Numbered from the stretch's first letter, positions 37,243 to 47,422 are shown. The stretch: DNA of 64,000 bases from Franzmannia pantelleriensis (GCF_900102875.1 NZ_FNGH01000009.1:62001-126000), one strand, 5' to 3'. A program made the numbers and translations. The notes: generated by a model not told the origin, from the letters alone.

Positions 37243-38928
37243 ATGAAAGAGACCATCATCGCGCTGCTCGACGAGGCACTTGCCAACCTAAAGCAGCAGG
37301 GCGTGCTACCCGCCGACGTCGCCCCCACCATCAAGGTCGATCCCACCAAGGACAAGGCCCACGGCGACTACGCCACCAACCTGGCATTGATGCTGGCCAA
37401 GCCGGCCGGCAAGAAGCCCCGCGAGCTGGCTGAGGCGCTGGTCGCCGCACTGCCCGAGTCACCTGCCGTCCGCAGCACCGAGATCGCCGGGCCCGGCTTC
37501 ATCAACTTCTTCGCCGCCACCGACGCCGTGGCCCAGGTGGTAAACCAGGTACTCGACGCCGGCGACACCTACGGCCGCAGCCTGATCGGCGCGGGCCAGA
37601 AAGTGCAGGTGGAATTCGTGTCGGCCAACCCTACCGGGCCGCTGCACGTCGGCCACGGCCGCGGCGCGGCGATCGGCGACTCGATCTGCCGGCTGCTCGA
37701 TGCCACCGGCTTCGACGTCACCCGCGAGTTCTACTACAACGACGCCGGCGCCCAGATCAGTAACCTGGCGCTCTCGGTGCAGGCCCGCGCCAAGGGCCTC
37801 GGCCCCGACGACCCCAGCTGGCCGGAAGATGGCTACCGCGGCGGCTATATCGAAGACGTCGCCTCCAGCTACCTGGCCGGCGAGACGGTCGACGCCGATG
37901 ACCGCCACGTCACCGCCAAGGCGGATGCCGACGATCTCGACGCCATCCGCGCGTTCGCCGTCGCCTACCTGCGCCGCGAGCAGGACCTCGACCTCAAAGC
38001 CTTTGGCGTCACCTTCGACGTCTACTTCCTGGAGTCATCGCTATACGACGACGGCAAGGTCGAGGATACCGTGGCCAAACTGGTCGAGGGTGGCCACACC
38101 TACGAGGAAGATGGTGCCCTATGGCTGCGCACCACCGACTTCGGTGACGACAAGGATCGCGTGATGCGCAAGCGCGACGGCGGCTACACCTACTTCCTGC
38201 CCGATGTCGCCTACCACCTCGACAAGTGGCAGCGCGGCTTCAAGCAGGTGATCAACGAGCAGGGCGCCGACCACCACTCTACGGTGACCCGCGTGCGCGC
38301 CGGCCTGCAGGCGCTGGAAACCGGCATCCCCCAGGGCTGGCCCGACTACGTGCTGCACCAGATGGTGCTGGTCACCCGCTCCGGGGTCGAGGTCAAGCTC
38401 TCCAAACGCGCCGGTAGCTACGTCACCCTGCGTGACCTGATCGACGAGGTGGGTCGCGACGCCACCCGCTACTTCCTCGCCGCGCGCCGCGCCGACTCGC
38501 AGCTGACGTTCGATATCGACCTGGCCCGCTCACAGTCCAACGACAACCCGGTCTACTACGTGCAGTACGCCCACGCCCGGGTGTGCAGCGTGCTGCGCCG
38601 CGCCGAGGCCGACGGCAAGCCCTTCGATCACGCCCTGGCCATGGCCAGCCTGGCCTTGCTCGACGCCGACCAGGAGAAGGCGCTGATGAACCGCCTGGCA
38701 CGCTTCCCCGAGGTAGTCGAGCACGCCGCCGGCAATCGCGAACCGCAGCAGGTCGCCCAATACCTGCAGGACCTGGCCGCCGACTTCCACACCTGCTACA
38801 ACGCGGTGAAGGTAATGGTCGACGACGACGCCCAGCGCAACGCCCGCCTGGCGCTGGGCCTGGCGACCCGTCAGGTGATTCGCAACGGCCTCGACCTGCT
38901 GGGCGTCAGCGCTCCCGAGGAGATGTAA
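37243..38928 (+). CDS. argS: Arginyl-tRNA synthetase
   Basis: ArgS charges tRNA-Arg and is a class I synthetase that needs tRNA for amino acid activation. The 561-residue protein starts [13 protein letters not shown] with AGGA at 7 nt. The N-terminal additional domain (about 1-110) precedes the HIGH-type motif in [15 protein letters not shown]. The KMSK-equivalent loop is VKLSKRAG. The DALR anticodon-binding domain is at the C-terminus (LYDLAAD-type region with [11 protein letters not shown]). The stop TAA overlaps the ATG of the SPOR gene (TAATG). Confidence 0.97.
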   Translation: MKETIIALLDEALANLKQQGVLPADVAPTIKVDPTKDKAHGDYATNLALMLAKPAGKKPRELAEALVAALPESPAVRSTEIAGPGFINFFAATDAVAQVVNQVLDAGDTYGRSLIGAGQKVQVEFVSANPTGPLHVGHGRGAAIGDSICRLLDATGFDVTREFYYNDAGAQISNLALSVQARAKGLGPDDPSWPEDGYRGGYIEDVASSYLAGETVDADDRHVTAKADADDLDAIRAFAVAYLRREQDLDLKAFGVTFDVYFLESSLYDDGKVEDTVAKLVEGGHTYEEDGALWLRTTDFGDDKDRVMRKRDGGYTYFLPDVAYHLDKWQRGFKQVINEQGADHHSTVTRVRAGLQALETGIPQGWPDYVLHQMVLVTRSGVEVKLSKRAGSYVTLRDLIDEVGRDATRYFLAARRADSQLTFDIDLARSQSNDNPVYYVQYAHARVCSVLRRAEADGKPFDHALAMASLALLDADQEKALMNRLARFPEVVEHAAGNREPQQVAQYLQDLAADFHTCYNAVKVMVDDDAQRNARLALGLATRQVIRNGLDLLGVSAPEEM

Positions 38929-39638
38929 TGGCCCGCCGTCCCGCGCCCAAGAAACGCGGTGCCGCCCCGCGCCGCCGAGCCCCAGCCAAGCGTGGCGGCG
39001 TGCCCGGATGGCTGTGGGGGGTAGCCGGCCTGGTGGCCGGCTTCTTCCTCGCCCAGTACGTGCAGGAGAGCGCCCCCACGCCGATGGCCACGGTACTGCC
39101 CAAGCCATCCTCCAGCAGCCCCCCCGCCGAGGGTGAGCCGGACGGCCCCGACGAGCCGCGCATGCCAACCTTCGAGTTCTATACGCTGCTACCGGAATCC
39201 GAGGTGGTCGCGCCACGCTCCGAGGTGGTGGCACCGCCCCAGCCGCCAGCACCCAGCGAAGAGACCGCCGCCGCCGAGCCGCCCAGCGACGAGGCCGTGG
39301 ACCCCATCGCCGAGCAGATCGCCCGCACCACTGCCGCCGACGAGGCTGCAGAACAGGCCACCGCTGAAGCGCCCAGCCAACCGGCGAGCGCGACCAACGC
39401 CAGCCGCTATATGCTCCAGGCGGCATCGTTCCGCGAGTCGGGCGACGCCGAGCAGCTCGCCGGTCGGCTGCGCAACTTCGGCCTCCAGGCGCAGATCAGC
39501 GAGGTGCAGTCCGGTGACAACGAGACCTGGCACCGCGTTCAGGTCGGCCCCTACGACGACACACGCGAGCTCAACCGCGCCCAGGACCTGATGCTGACCC
39601 AGGGCATCGAGCCGCTGATGATCCGTCTTCAGAACTAG
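38928..39638 (+). CDS. FtsN-like SPOR-domain protein
   Basis: The 236-residue protein has a very basic cytoplasmic N-terminus (residues 1-24, Arg/Lys/Pro rich), one membrane helix at about 26-45 and a Pro/Ala/Glu-rich periplasmic linker. The C-terminal SPOR domain (about 159-234) begins SRYMLQAASFRESGDAEQLA and contains WHRVQVGPYDD. SPOR domains bind denuded septal glycan. Position between argS and hslVU, with the start overlapping the argS stop, matches the Pseudomonas gene often called ftsN. The essential N-terminal FtsN motifs cannot be confirmed by eye, so no symbol is assigned. Confidence 0.88.
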   Translation: MARRPAPKKRGAAPRRRAPAKRGGVPGWLWGVAGLVAGFFLAQYVQESAPTPMATVLPKPSSSSPPAEGEPDGPDEPRMPTFEFYTLLPESEVVAPRSEVVAPPQPPAPSEETAAAEPPSDEAVDPIAEQIARTTAADEAAEQATAEAPSQPASATNASRYMLQAASFRESGDAEQLAGRLRNFGLQAQISEVQSGDNETWHRVQVGPYDDTRELNRAQDLMLTQGIEPLMIRLQN

Positions 39639-39717
39639 TCCGCCAGCGCCTCCCGGTTGATTTCACCGCGAGGTGCCCGCATCTCCTGTTGCACGTCTTT
39701 TTGGGAGCAAACACCAC

Positions 39718-40236
39718 ATGACCACGATCGTATCCGTGCGCCGCGACGGCAAGGTAGCGCTGGCCGGCGACGGCCAGGTGTCACTCGGCAACACGGTGAT
39801 GAAAGGCAATGCCAGCAAGGTGCGCCGGCTGTATCGCGGTCAGGTGCTGGCCGGCTTCGCCGGCGGCACTGCCGACGCCTTCACCCTGTTCGAGCGCTTC
39901 GAATCACAGTTGGAGAAGTACCAGGGCCATCTGGTCAAGGCCGCCGTGGAGCTGGCCAAGGACTGGCGTACCGACCGTGCGCTGCGGCGTCTGGAAGCTT
40001 TGCTGGCAGTGGCCAACAAGGATGCTTCACTGATCATTACCGGCAACGGTGACGTGGTAGAGCCCGAGCGCGGCATCATCGCCATCGGCTCGGGTGGCAA
40101 CTACGCCCTGGCCTCGGCCCGCGCGCTGCTGGATAACACCGAGCTGTCGGCCCGCGAGATCACCGAGAAGTCCCTCGAGATCGCCGGTGACATTTGCGTG
40201 TTCACCAATCACAACGTCACCCTCGAAGAGCTCTGA
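39718..40236 (+). CDS. hslV: ATP-dependent protease peptidase subunit HslV
   Basis: HslV is the proteasome-like threonine peptidase of the HslUV complex. The 172-residue protein starts [24 protein letters not shown]; removal of Met exposes the catalytic Thr2. Other family landmarks are [30 protein letters not shown] and [13 protein letters not shown]-like [17 protein letters not shown]. The ATG at 39718 is chosen because the catalytic threonine must follow it; an upstream start at 39673 would bury it. hslU begins 10 bp downstream. Confidence 0.98.
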   Translation: MTTIVSVRRDGKVALAGDGQVSLGNTVMKGNASKVRRLYRGQVLAGFAGGTADAFTLFERFESQLEKYQGHLVKAAVELAKDWRTDRALRRLEALLAVANKDASLIITGNGDVVEPERGIIAIGSGGNYALASARALLDNTELSAREITEKSLEIAGDICVFTNHNVTLEEL

Positions 40237-40246
40237 AGGCCGCCCC

Positions 40247-41566
40247 ATGACCCAGATGACACCCCGTGAAATCGTTCACGCCCTCGACCAGTTCATCATC
40301 GGCCAGCAGGATGCCAAGCGCGCCGTGGCCATCGCCCTGCGCAATCGCTGGCGGCGCATGCAGCTCGATGATTCGCTACGCGGCGAGGTGACGCCCAAGA
40401 ACATCCTGATGATCGGCCCCACCGGGGTCGGCAAGACCGAGATCGCCCGGCGTCTGGCCAAGCTCGCCAATGCGCCCTTCATCAAGGTCGAAGCCACCAA
40501 GTTCACCGAGGTCGGCTACGTTGGCCGCGACGTCGAATCGATCATTCGTGACCTCACCGAAGCCTCGATCAAACTGACCCGCGAGCAGGCCAAGGAAGAA
40601 GTGCGCCACAAGGCCGAAGACGCCGCCGAGGATCGCATCCTCGATGCCCTGCTGCCGCCGCCACGGGGCCAGGAAGAAGCGCCGCGCAGCGATAGCTCGA
40701 CCCGCCAGCTGTTCCGCAAGAAGCTCCGCGAGGGCCAGCTCGACGACAAGGAGATCGATATCCAGGTCACGCCCCAGGGTCCGGGCATCGATATCATGAC
40801 GCCGCCGGGCATGGAGGAGATGACCAACCAGCTGCAGAGCATGTTTGCCAACATGGGCAAGCAGAAGAGCGAGACCAAACGCGTCGCGGTCAAGGACGCC
40901 TGGCAGCTGCTGCGTGACGAAGAGGCCGCCAAGCTGGTCAACGAGGAGGAGATCAAGCGCCGCGCCATTGAAGCCGTGGAGCAGAACGGCATCGTCTTCC
41001 TCGACGAGATCGACAAGGTTACCAAGGGCCAGCAATCCAGCGGTGGTGAAGTCTCCCGCGAGGGCGTGCAGCGCGACCTGCTGCCGCTGATCGAGGGCTC
41101 GACGGTGTCGACCAAACACGGCATGGTCAAGTCCGACCATATCCTGTTCATCGCCTCCGGTGCCTTCCACCTCTCCAAGCCTTCGGATCTGATTCCCGAG
41201 CTGCAGGGGCGCCTGCCGATCCGCGTCGAGCTCGAGGCGCTGACGCCCAACGACTTCCAGCGCATCCTCACCGAGCCCTCCGCGGCGCTGACCAAGCAGT
41301 ATCAGGCGCTGCTGGCCACCGACGGCCTGGAGATCAGCTTCACCGAGGACGGCATCCAGCGCATCGCCGAGATCGCCTGGCAGGTCAACGAAGGCACCGA
41401 GAACATCGGCGCACGGCGCCTGCATACGGTGATGGAGCGCCTGCTCGAGGAGGCCTCGTTCAAGGGCGGCGACCTGGGCAGCCCGCTGGTCATCGACGCC
41501 GACTACGTCAACTCTCAGCTCGGCGAACTGGCCATGGATGAGGACCTGTCGCGGTATATCCTCTAA
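40247..41566 (+). CDS. hslU: ATP-dependent protease ATPase subunit HslU
   Basis: HslU is the AAA+ unfoldase that feeds HslV. The 439-residue protein starts [20 protein letters not shown]. Walker A GPTGVGKT is at 57-64, followed by the pore loop in [16 protein letters not shown]. The intermediate I domain covers about 110-240 and Walker B is [10 protein letters not shown]. The sensor region is [29 protein letters not shown]. The C-terminus ends DEDLSRYIL, the tail that inserts into HslV. It forms an operon with hslV. A structured repeat starts 35 bp after the stop. Confidence 0.98.
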   Translation: MTQMTPREIVHALDQFIIGQQDAKRAVAIALRNRWRRMQLDDSLRGEVTPKNILMIGPTGVGKTEIARRLAKLANAPFIKVEATKFTEVGYVGRDVESIIRDLTEASIKLTREQAKEEVRHKAEDAAEDRILDALLPPPRGQEEAPRSDSSTRQLFRKKLREGQLDDKEIDIQVTPQGPGIDIMTPPGMEEMTNQLQSMFANMGKQKSETKRVAVKDAWQLLRDEEAAKLVNEEEIKRRAIEAVEQNGIVFLDEIDKVTKGQQSSGGEVSREGVQRDLLPLIEGSTVSTKHGMVKSDHILFIASGAFHLSKPSDLIPELQGRLPIRVELEALTPNDFQRILTEPSAALTKQYQALLATDGLEISFTEDGIQRIAEIAWQVNEGTENIGARRLHTVMERLLEEASFKGGDLGSPLVIDADYVNSQLGELAMDEDLSRYIL

Positions 41567-41601
41567 CCGCAGCGGCTAGCATCAGAATAGTGGCTGGCGG
41601 C

Positions 41602-41712
41602 GCGGCGCCGAGGACAGGTCGAAGCGGAGGTTCTACGCCAGGGACGGCGTAGGTAGCGCCTAGGGAGGGGTTCACAGCGCCTCCGCGGAGGCCTGTCGTC
41701 GGCTTACACCGC
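41602..41712 (+). repeat. Structured intergenic repeat, copy D (short form)
   Basis: The outer stem is ACAGGTC/GGCCTGT, the middle stem GCGGAGG/CCTCCGC and the apical stem CTACGCC/GGCGTAG around AGGGAC, with the constant segment GGTAGCGCCTAGGGAGGGG. It lies 35 bp after hslU in sense orientation and fills the hslU-DUF971 gap. Confidence 0.88.
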
Positions 41713-41790
41713 GCCTTCTCGACGCTGGCCTTATCGCTCGGGCAGAGTCGAAAGCTGCACTCCTAAGGCCTCAACCCCGGAGCCATGAAC

Positions 41791-42174
41791 ATGGACACCC
41801 CGATCCCCTCCAAGGTGCACTACCACAAGAAGGCCCGCGAGCTGGAGCTGGAGTACCCCAACGGCCAGCGCTTCCTGCTCAGCGTCGAGTACCTGCGGGT
41901 CTTCTCGCCCTCCGCCGAGGTGCGCGGCCACGGCCCCGATACCGCCGTGCTGCAGGTCGGCAAGAAGGACGTCGGCCTGCAGAACATCACCCAGGCCGGC
42001 AACTACGCGCTCAAGCTGCACTTCGACGACGGCCACGACAGCGGCCTCTACAGCTGGGACTACCTCTACGCCCTGGCCGTCAATCACGACACCAACTGGG
42101 CCGACTATCTGCGCCGCCTAGAAGAAGCCGGCGCCTCCCGGGAACCCCAGACCATCCAGTTCAAGCAGCTCTGA
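41791..42174 (+). CDS. DUF971 domain protein (gamma-butyrobetaine hydroxylase-like N-terminal domain)
   Basis: The 127-residue protein consists of a DUF971 domain: IPSKVHYHKKARELELEYPNGQRFLLSVEYLRVFSPSAEVRGHG, then VGLQNITQAGNYALKLHFDDGHDSGLYSWDYLYAL. This fold also occurs at the N-terminus of gamma-butyrobetaine hydroxylases, and stand-alone versions have been linked to iron-sulfur or Mrp-type proteins; the function here is unknown. GGAG is 8 nt before the ATG at 41791, which is preferred over an ATG at 41785 that is too close to it. The gene sits between hslVU and ubiEJB, as in Pseudomonas. Confidence 0.88.
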   Translation: MDTPIPSKVHYHKKARELELEYPNGQRFLLSVEYLRVFSPSAEVRGHGPDTAVLQVGKKDVGLQNITQAGNYALKLHFDDGHDSGLYSWDYLYALAVNHDTNWADYLRRLEEAGASREPQTIQFKQL

Positions 42175-42207
42175 GCTATATCGTCTGGGCTATCGCAATA
42201 GCTGCTG

Positions 42208-42407
42208 GCGAGGGACGCCGGGGGCAGGTCGAAGAGGAGGTTTGCGCCATGGGTGAGGAGCATCGCTCCGAACGGGCTGGCCATGGATGGCCAGCACCGG
42301 TCCTGCAAGCGAAGCAGGATGCGGGAGCGCAGCAGGGCGCAAGGTAGCGCCCAGGGAGGGGGTTACAGCGCCTCCTCGCAGGCCTGCCGCCGGATCAGCC
42401 CCGAGCG
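42208..42407 (+). repeat. Structured intergenic repeat, copy E (long form)
   Basis: The ends match the short copies: GGGCAGGTC/GGCCTGCC, middle stem GAGGAGG/CCTCCTC and inner stem TTGCGCC/GGCGCAA. The apex is replaced by about 90 bp that contains GGCTGGCCATGGATGGCCAG and GCAAGCGAAGCAGG hairpins. It lies 33 bp after the DUF971 gene, sense orientation; 42408-42538 is left for the ubiE promoter. Confidence 0.9.
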
Positions 42408-42538
42408 ATACGACTACCTAGAATCCCCCTGCCCGCGACCCTACCGCGCAGGACAACACCCCAGGCGGGGCGCTACAATATCGCCATTTGCCGACGCGCC
42501 CGGCGCGTTGGCTCGACGAATCCAGCCAGGGACCATCC

Positions 42539-43285
42539 ATGGACAAGCGCACCACCCACTTCGGCTATCAGGAAGTCCCCCTCGAGGAGAAGGCCTCCCG
42601 CGTCGCCGACGTCTTCCACTCGGTGGCAGCCCGCTACGACGTCATGAACGACCTGATGTCACTGGGTATCCACCGTGTCTGGAAGCGCCTGACCATCGAA
42701 CGCGCCGGGGTACGCCCGGGCCACAGCGTGCTCGACATCGCCGGCGGCACCGGCGACCTGACGCTCAAGTTCTCGCGCCTGGTGGGGCCGCGTGGCCGCG
42801 TGGTGCTGGCCGATATCAACGAGTCGATGCTGCGCGTCGGCCGCGACAAACTGCTCGACCAGGGTGTCGGCGGCAATGTCGAGTACGTCCAGGCCAACGC
42901 CGAGTGCCTGCCGTTTCCCGACAACAGCTTCGACTGCATCACCATCGCCTTCGGCCTGCGCAACGTCACCGACAAGGACGCCGCGCTGCGCTCCATGGCG
43001 CGAGTGCTCAAGCCCGGCGGCCGTCTGCTGGTGCTGGAGTTCTCCAAGCCCCCCAGCGCGCTGCTGTCGAAGGTCTACGATGAGTACTCCTTCCGCCTGT
43101 TACCCAAGATGGGCGAACTGGTCGCCAACGACGCCGACAGCTACCGCTACCTGGCCGAGTCGATCCGCATGCACCCGGATCAGGAGAGCCTCAAGGCGAT
43201 GATGGAGGCGGCCGGCCTCGAGCGGGTCGAGTACACCAACCTTACCGGCGGCATCGTCGCCCTGCACCGCGGCATCAAGCTGTGA
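42539..43285 (+). CDS. ubiE: Ubiquinone/menaquinone C-methyltransferase UbiE
   Basis: UbiE performs the C2 methylation of 2-polyprenyl-6-methoxy-1,4-benzoquinol (and of demethylmenaquinol) using S-adenosylmethionine. The 248-residue protein has the family signature [21 protein letters not shown] motif [12 protein letters not shown] at 64-75, the [29 protein letters not shown] signature and [21 protein letters not shown]. An AGGGA site precedes the ATG. It starts the ubiE-ubiJ-ubiB-hisE-tatABC gene run. Confidence 0.98.
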   Translation: MDKRTTHFGYQEVPLEEKASRVADVFHSVAARYDVMNDLMSLGIHRVWKRLTIERAGVRPGHSVLDIAGGTGDLTLKFSRLVGPRGRVVLADINESMLRVGRDKLLDQGVGGNVEYVQANAECLPFPDNSFDCITIAFGLRNVTDKDAALRSMARVLKPGGRLLVLEFSKPPSALLSKVYDEYSFRLLPKMGELVANDADSYRYLAESIRMHPDQESLKAMMEAAGLERVEYTNLTGGIVALHRGIKL

Positions 43286-43911
43286 TGCTGTTGGCCGGCC
43301 TCGAAGCGACCCTCAATGCCCTGCTGGCCCGCGACCCCGCGGCGCCGGCGCGGCTCGAGGCGCTGGCCGGCAAGCGGCTGGTGGTCAACCTCACCACGCC
43401 GCGCCTCTGCCTGCTGCTGCAGGTCCACTCCCAGGGACTGCATCTGCAGCGCGCCAGTACGGACGATGCGACCGACGCCGACGCACGGGTCGAGCTCGAC
43501 GCCGAAAGCCTCGGCGCCCTATTGGGTGGCGAAAGCATCGAACGCCTGATGTTCACCGGCCGCCTGGCGGTGCGTGGCAACCCGGCCCTGCTCGAAGCGC
43601 TGCGCGACCTGCTGCTGGACCTCGACGCCGACTGGGAGGGCGAACTGGCCCGCCTGCTCGGCGACCAGCCGGCCCACCAACTGGCTGAGGGTGGCCGCCG
43701 ACTAGGGCGCTTCGGCGCCCGCAGCGCCCGCCAGCTACATGCCGATATCAGCGAATACCTGTTCGAGGAGGCACGCCTGTTCACCGGCCACGACCAGCAT
43801 GACGTCGCCCGTGACTTGCTGACCAATGTCGAGCTGGCCAGTGACCGGCTCGAAGCGCGTATTGAGCGCCTCGAGCGACGGCTGGCTGCCCGTCCCGGAG
43901 GCGCGGCATGA
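43285..43911 (+). CDS. ubiJ: Ubiquinone biosynthesis accessory factor UbiJ
   Basis: UbiJ is an SCP2-like lipid-binding protein that, with UbiK, organises the aerobic ubiquinone synthesis complex. The 208-residue protein has the SCP2 domain over about residues 1-110 ([34 protein letters not shown]) and a C-terminal coiled coil ([19 protein letters not shown]). The ATG at 43285 overlaps the ubiE stop (TGATG); a GTG at 43282 is also possible. Its stop overlaps the ubiB start by four bases. Sequence is weakly conserved in this family, so position between ubiE and ubiB is major evidence. Confidence 0.92.
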   Translation: MLLAGLEATLNALLARDPAAPARLEALAGKRLVVNLTTPRLCLLLQVHSQGLHLQRASTDDATDADARVELDAESLGALLGGESIERLMFTGRLAVRGNPALLEALRDLLLDLDADWEGELARLLGDQPAHQLAEGGRRLGRFGARSARQLHADISEYLFEEARLFTGHDQHDVARDLLTNVELASDRLEARIERLERRLAARPGGAA

Positions 43912-45524
43912 GGCTGTTGCGCATCCTGTGGGTGATTACCCGCTACCGGCTGGATACGCTGATCCCGCTGGAGCGCCTGCCGTGGTGGCTGCGCCTGGCC
44001 TTCCAGCTGTCTCCGCTGCGCCTGGTACCGATCGGCAGCCGCTCCCGCAGCGAGCGGCTACGCCTGGCGCTGGAGGCGCTGGGGCCGATTTTCGTCAAGT
44101 TCGGCCAGATGCTGTCGACCCGACGCGACCTGCTACCCCCCGACATCGCCGACGAACTCAAGCGACTCCAGGACCAGGTCCCGCCGTTCCCCGGGGAGGC
44201 CGCCGTGGCACTGGTCGAGGACGAGTTGGAGATGCCGCTGGACGAGGCCTTCGCCAGCTTCGATACCATCCCGCTGGCCTCGGCTTCGATCGCCCAGGTC
44301 CACGCCGCAAGGCTGCACAGCGGCGAGGACGTGGTGGTCAAGATCATCCGCCCCGCCATCGACCGGGTGATGCGCCAGGACATGGCGCTGATGTACCGCG
44401 TGGCACAGGTGCTGGCGCGGGTACCCGAGGCGCGACGCCTGCGCCCGGTGGAAGTGGTGCGCGACTACGAGGCGACGCTGTTCGACGAGCTCGATCTGCA
44501 CAAGGAGGCTGCCAACACCTCGCAGCTCAAGCGCAACTTCAAGAATTCACCGCTGCTCTACGTGCCGGCCATCCACTGGTCGCTGACGCGCACCCGGGTG
44601 ATGGTTCAGGAGCGTATCCACGGCGTGCCGGTGGCCGATCTCGCCGCCCTCAAGGCCCAGCAGACCGACCTCAAGAAGCTTGCCGAGCGCGGCGTGGAGA
44701 TCTTCTTCACCCAGGTATTCCGCGACAACTTCTTCCATGCCGACATGCACCCCGGGAATATCTTCGTGTCCCGAGGCGACCCCCAGGATCCACAGTACAT
44801 CGCCATCGACTGCGGCATCGTCGGCAGCCTGACCCGCGAGGACCAGGACTACCTGGCGCGCAACCTGCTGGCCTTCTTCCACCAGGATTATTATGAGGTC
44901 GCCGCGCTGCATATCGAGTCGGGCTGGGTGGCCGAGGATACCCGTGCCAACGAGTTTGCCGCGGCGATCCGCGCGGTGTGCGAACCGATTCTCGAGAAAC
45001 CGCTCAAGGACATCTCCTTCGGCCAGGTGCTGCTGGGCCTGTTTCAGACCGCGCGGCGCTTCAACATGGAAGTTCAGCCGCAGCTGGTGCTGCTGCAAAA
45101 GACCCTGCTCAATATCGAGGGTCTGGGCCGCCAGCTCTACCCTGACCTCGACCTGTGGAGCACCGCCAAGCCCTATCTGGAGCGCTGGATGAAGGAGCGC
45201 GCCGGCCCTAGCGGGCTATGGGAGTCGCTCAAGCGCCAGGCGCCGGAGCTGACCCGACAGCTGCCAGAGCTACCGGTACTGGCCCACCAGGTGATGTCGC
45301 GGGCCGAGCTGGAGCGCCAGCAGCGCCGTCGCCAGGCTGAATCGCTGGTCGGCATGCGCCGCCAACTGGTATCCAGCAGCCGCGGTGCCCGCCGCCTGCG
45401 CCTCGGTGTACTGCTTCTGGCAGCGGCACTCGCCTGGCAGCCGCTGCTGGGCTGGGCCTTACAGCAGCCATGGCCGGTGGTCGCAGTCGCCGCACTCGGC
45501 GCGCTGCTGCTCGCCTGGCATTGA
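43908..45524 (+). CDS. ubiB: Ubiquinone biosynthesis ATPase UbiB
   Basis: UbiB is an atypical protein-kinase-like ATPase of the ABC1/ADCK family required for aerobic ubiquinone synthesis. The 538-residue protein carries the family-defining KFGQ (64-67) in [28 protein letters not shown] (the A-rich loop), VVVKIIRP (lysine), [15 protein letters not shown] (catalytic-like loop) and IDCGIVGSL (DFG equivalent). The C-terminus has two hydrophobic segments (about 497-537) anchoring it in the inner membrane. It follows ubiJ with an ATGA overlap; hisE starts 32 bp after. Confidence 0.97.
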   Translation: MRLLRILWVITRYRLDTLIPLERLPWWLRLAFQLSPLRLVPIGSRSRSERLRLALEALGPIFVKFGQMLSTRRDLLPPDIADELKRLQDQVPPFPGEAAVALVEDELEMPLDEAFASFDTIPLASASIAQVHAARLHSGEDVVVKIIRPAIDRVMRQDMALMYRVAQVLARVPEARRLRPVEVVRDYEATLFDELDLHKEAANTSQLKRNFKNSPLLYVPAIHWSLTRTRVMVQERIHGVPVADLAALKAQQTDLKKLAERGVEIFFTQVFRDNFFHADMHPGNIFVSRGDPQDPQYIAIDCGIVGSLTREDQDYLARNLLAFFHQDYYEVAALHIESGWVAEDTRANEFAAAIRAVCEPILEKPLKDISFGQVLLGLFQTARRFNMEVQPQLVLLQKTLLNIEGLGRQLYPDLDLWSTAKPYLERWMKERAGPSGLWESLKRQAPELTRQLPELPVLAHQVMSRAELERQQRRRQAESLVGMRRQLVSSSRGARRLRLGVLLLAAALAWQPLLGWALQQPWPVVAVAALGALLLAWH

Positions 45525-45556
45525 CCCCAACCCCCTTGCGACGGAGGATGACCCCC

Positions 45557-45898
45557 ATGAGTGATATACTCGAGCGGCTTAGTGAAGTGCTCGCAGAGCG
45601 CCGCCACGCCGCTGCCGACAGCTCCTATGTCGCTGCCCTGCACCACAAGGGGCTGAACAAGATTCTGGAAAAGGTCGGCGAGGAAGCCACCGAGACGATT
45701 CTCGCCGCCAAGGATGCGGAACGGGGCGTTGACGCCGAGCGTCAAGCGGTAGTCGCCGAAACCGCCGACCTGTGGTTTCATAGCCTGGTGATGCTGTCGC
45801 ACCTCGATATTGAGCATCAGGCGGTACTCGATGAACTGGCACGTCGCTTCGGCACCTCCGGGCTGGATGAAAAAGCCGCCCGCACGCCGTCGCCCTGA
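45557..45898 (+). CDS. hisE: Phosphoribosyl-ATP pyrophosphatase
   Basis: HisE hydrolyses phosphoribosyl-ATP to phosphoribosyl-AMP in histidine synthesis. The 113-residue protein is the stand-alone all-alpha form: [45 protein letters not shown] and [17 protein letters not shown] carry the conserved metal-binding acidic residues (EKVGEEATE and DLWFH). The ATG at 45557 is preceded by GGAGG at 9 nt. In Pseudomonas a hisI gene stands between ubiB and hisE; it is missing here. Confidence 0.95.
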   Translation: MSDILERLSEVLAERRHAAADSSYVAALHHKGLNKILEKVGEEATETILAAKDAERGVDAERQAVVAETADLWFHSLVMLSHLDIEHQAVLDELARRFGTSGLDEKAARTPSP

Positions 45899-45935
45899 GC
45901 CGGCACGCATAATTCGATCAGTGGGAGACCCAACC

Positions 45936-46202
45936 ATGTTAGGTGGCATCAGTATCTGGCAGCTGTTAATCGTACTCGGCATCATCATCCTGGTGTTTGG
46001 TACCAAGAAGCTACGCAATGTCGGCGGCGATCTGGGCGGTGCCGTCAAGGGCTTCAAGAAGGCCATGCACGAGGACGACAAGGACAAGGATAAGGACGCC
46101 AGCGACGAGCCTCAGGCCAAGGTCAGCCACGAAGAGGAAGCCGGCCACACCTACGACGTCCAGGCCGAGCAGAAGGCCGAGGACCAGGAAGAGCGCAAGT
46201 AA
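45936..46202 (+). CDS. tatA: Sec-independent protein translocase subunit TatA
   Basis: TatA oligomerises to form the translocation pore for folded proteins with twin-arginine signals. The 88-residue protein begins [20 protein letters not shown], a short membrane helix, then the [24 protein letters not shown] amphipathic helix with its conserved FGTKKL hinge. A highly charged tail ([13 protein letters not shown]-like end) follows. An upstream GGGAGA supports the ATG at 45936. tatB follows after 6 bp. Confidence 0.97.
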   Translation: MLGGISIWQLLIVLGIIILVFGTKKLRNVGGDLGGAVKGFKKAMHEDDKDKDKDASDEPQAKVSHEEEAGHTYDVQAEQKAEDQEERK

Positions 46203-46208
46203 CCGCCC

Positions 46209-46649
46209 ATGTTGGATATCGGCTTTCTCGAGCTACTGTTAATTGGCATCGTTGGCCTGCTGGTGCTGGGCCCCGAACGGCTGCCCAAGGCGGCGCGTAC
46301 CCTGGGGCTATGGATCGGCAAGATCAAGCGCACCGTGTCGGGCATGCAGCGCGAGATCAATGCGCAGTTGGAAGCCGAAGAGCTGCGCCAGAAACTCAAC
46401 GATCAGCAGAAAAAGCTCGACGAGAGTCTAGGCAAGGTCAAGCGTGACGTTGAGCGCTACGCCGAACCCAACAGCGGCACGCCACCCAAAGGCGACGCCA
46501 CGTCCCACGCTGACGTCGAGGAGACGCCGCCCACCGCCGACGAGCGCCTGGACAAGGCGCTGGCGAGCAAGGCACGGCGCGAGTCAGTGACGCCTGAGCA
46601 GGCAGCCCCATCATCGCCCTCCAGTGACAAGGATTCGCCCTCCCGATGA
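46209..46649 (+). CDS. tatB: Sec-independent protein translocase subunit TatB
   Basis: TatB partners with TatC in the signal-peptide receptor complex. The 146-residue protein starts MLDIGFLELLLIGIVGLLVLGPERLPKAARTLG, with the GPERLP hinge that distinguishes TatB from TatA. A long amphipathic helix (KIKRTVSGMQREINAQLEAEELRQKL) and a variable polar tail follow. Its end overlaps the tatC start by four bases. Confidence 0.97.
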   Translation: MLDIGFLELLLIGIVGLLVLGPERLPKAARTLGLWIGKIKRTVSGMQREINAQLEAEELRQKLNDQQKKLDESLGKVKRDVERYAEPNSGTPPKGDATSHADVEETPPTADERLDKALASKARRESVTPEQAAPSSPSSDKDSPSR

Positions 46650-47422
46650 GCGACGATGCCTCTCGCAACAATCAGCGCGACCCGCAGGATGAAGCGTCCC
46701 AGGCCCCTCTGATCGAGCACCTCATCGAGCTGCGCTCGCGGTTGATGCGCGCGGTGGTGGTGATTCTGGTGATCTTCCTCGGCCTTTACGCCTTCGCCAA
46801 CGACATCTATATCTTCGTGTCGCAACCGCTGGTGGACATGCTGCCGGAAGGCTCGCAGATGATCGCCACCGAAGTCGCGTCACCATTTCTGGCACCGTTC
46901 AAGCTGACCCTGGTGGTGGCGGTGTTCATCGCCGTGCCGTTCGTGCTGCACCAGGCCTGGGCGTTCATTGCCCCGGGGCTCTACGACAACGAGAAGAGCC
47001 TGGCGATTCCGATCCTGGCCTCCAGCGTGGCGCTGTTCTATGCCGGCGCGGCCTTCGCCTACTATGTGGTGTTCCCGCTGCTGTTCCAGTTCTTCACCCA
47101 GACCGGGCCGGAGAACGTGGCGGTGATGACCGATATCAACGCCTACCTGAATTTCGTGCTCAAGCTGTTCTTCGCCTTCGGCGTGGCCTTCGAAATCCCT
47201 ATCGCCACCTTCCTGCTGATCTTCTCCGGCGCCACCAGCGTCGAGAGCCTGTCGAAGAAGCGCCCCTACATCTTCCTCGGCTGCTTCGTTATCGGCATGC
47301 TGCTGACGCCCCCCGATATCATCTCCCAGAGCCTGCTGGCGGTGCCCATGTACCTGCTCTACGAGGTAGGAATGCTGTTTGGCCGCCTGGCGCAGCGCAA
47401 GAAGCGCGAGCAAGAGGAGTAG
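46646..47422 (+). CDS. tatC: Sec-independent protein translocase subunit TatC
   Basis: TatC is the six-helix membrane receptor that binds the twin-arginine motif. The 258-residue protein shows APLIEHLIELRSRLMRAVVV near the N-terminus, the periplasmic PFLAPFKLTLVVAVFIAVPFVLHQAWAFIAPGLY region, FEIPIATFLLIFSG and the end TPPDIISQSLLAVPMYLLYEVGMLFGRL. It ends tatABC and converges on elbB through a hairpin that overlaps its stop codon. Confidence 0.97.
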   Translation: MSDDASRNNQRDPQDEASQAPLIEHLIELRSRLMRAVVVILVIFLGLYAFANDIYIFVSQPLVDMLPEGSQMIATEVASPFLAPFKLTLVVAVFIAVPFVLHQAWAFIAPGLYDNEKSLAIPILASSVALFYAGAAFAYYVVFPLLFQFFTQTGPENVAVMTDINAYLNFVLKLFFAFGVAFEIPIATFLLIFSGATSVESLSKKRPYIFLGCFVIGMLLTPPDIISQSLLAVPMYLLYEVGMLFGRLAQRKKREQEE

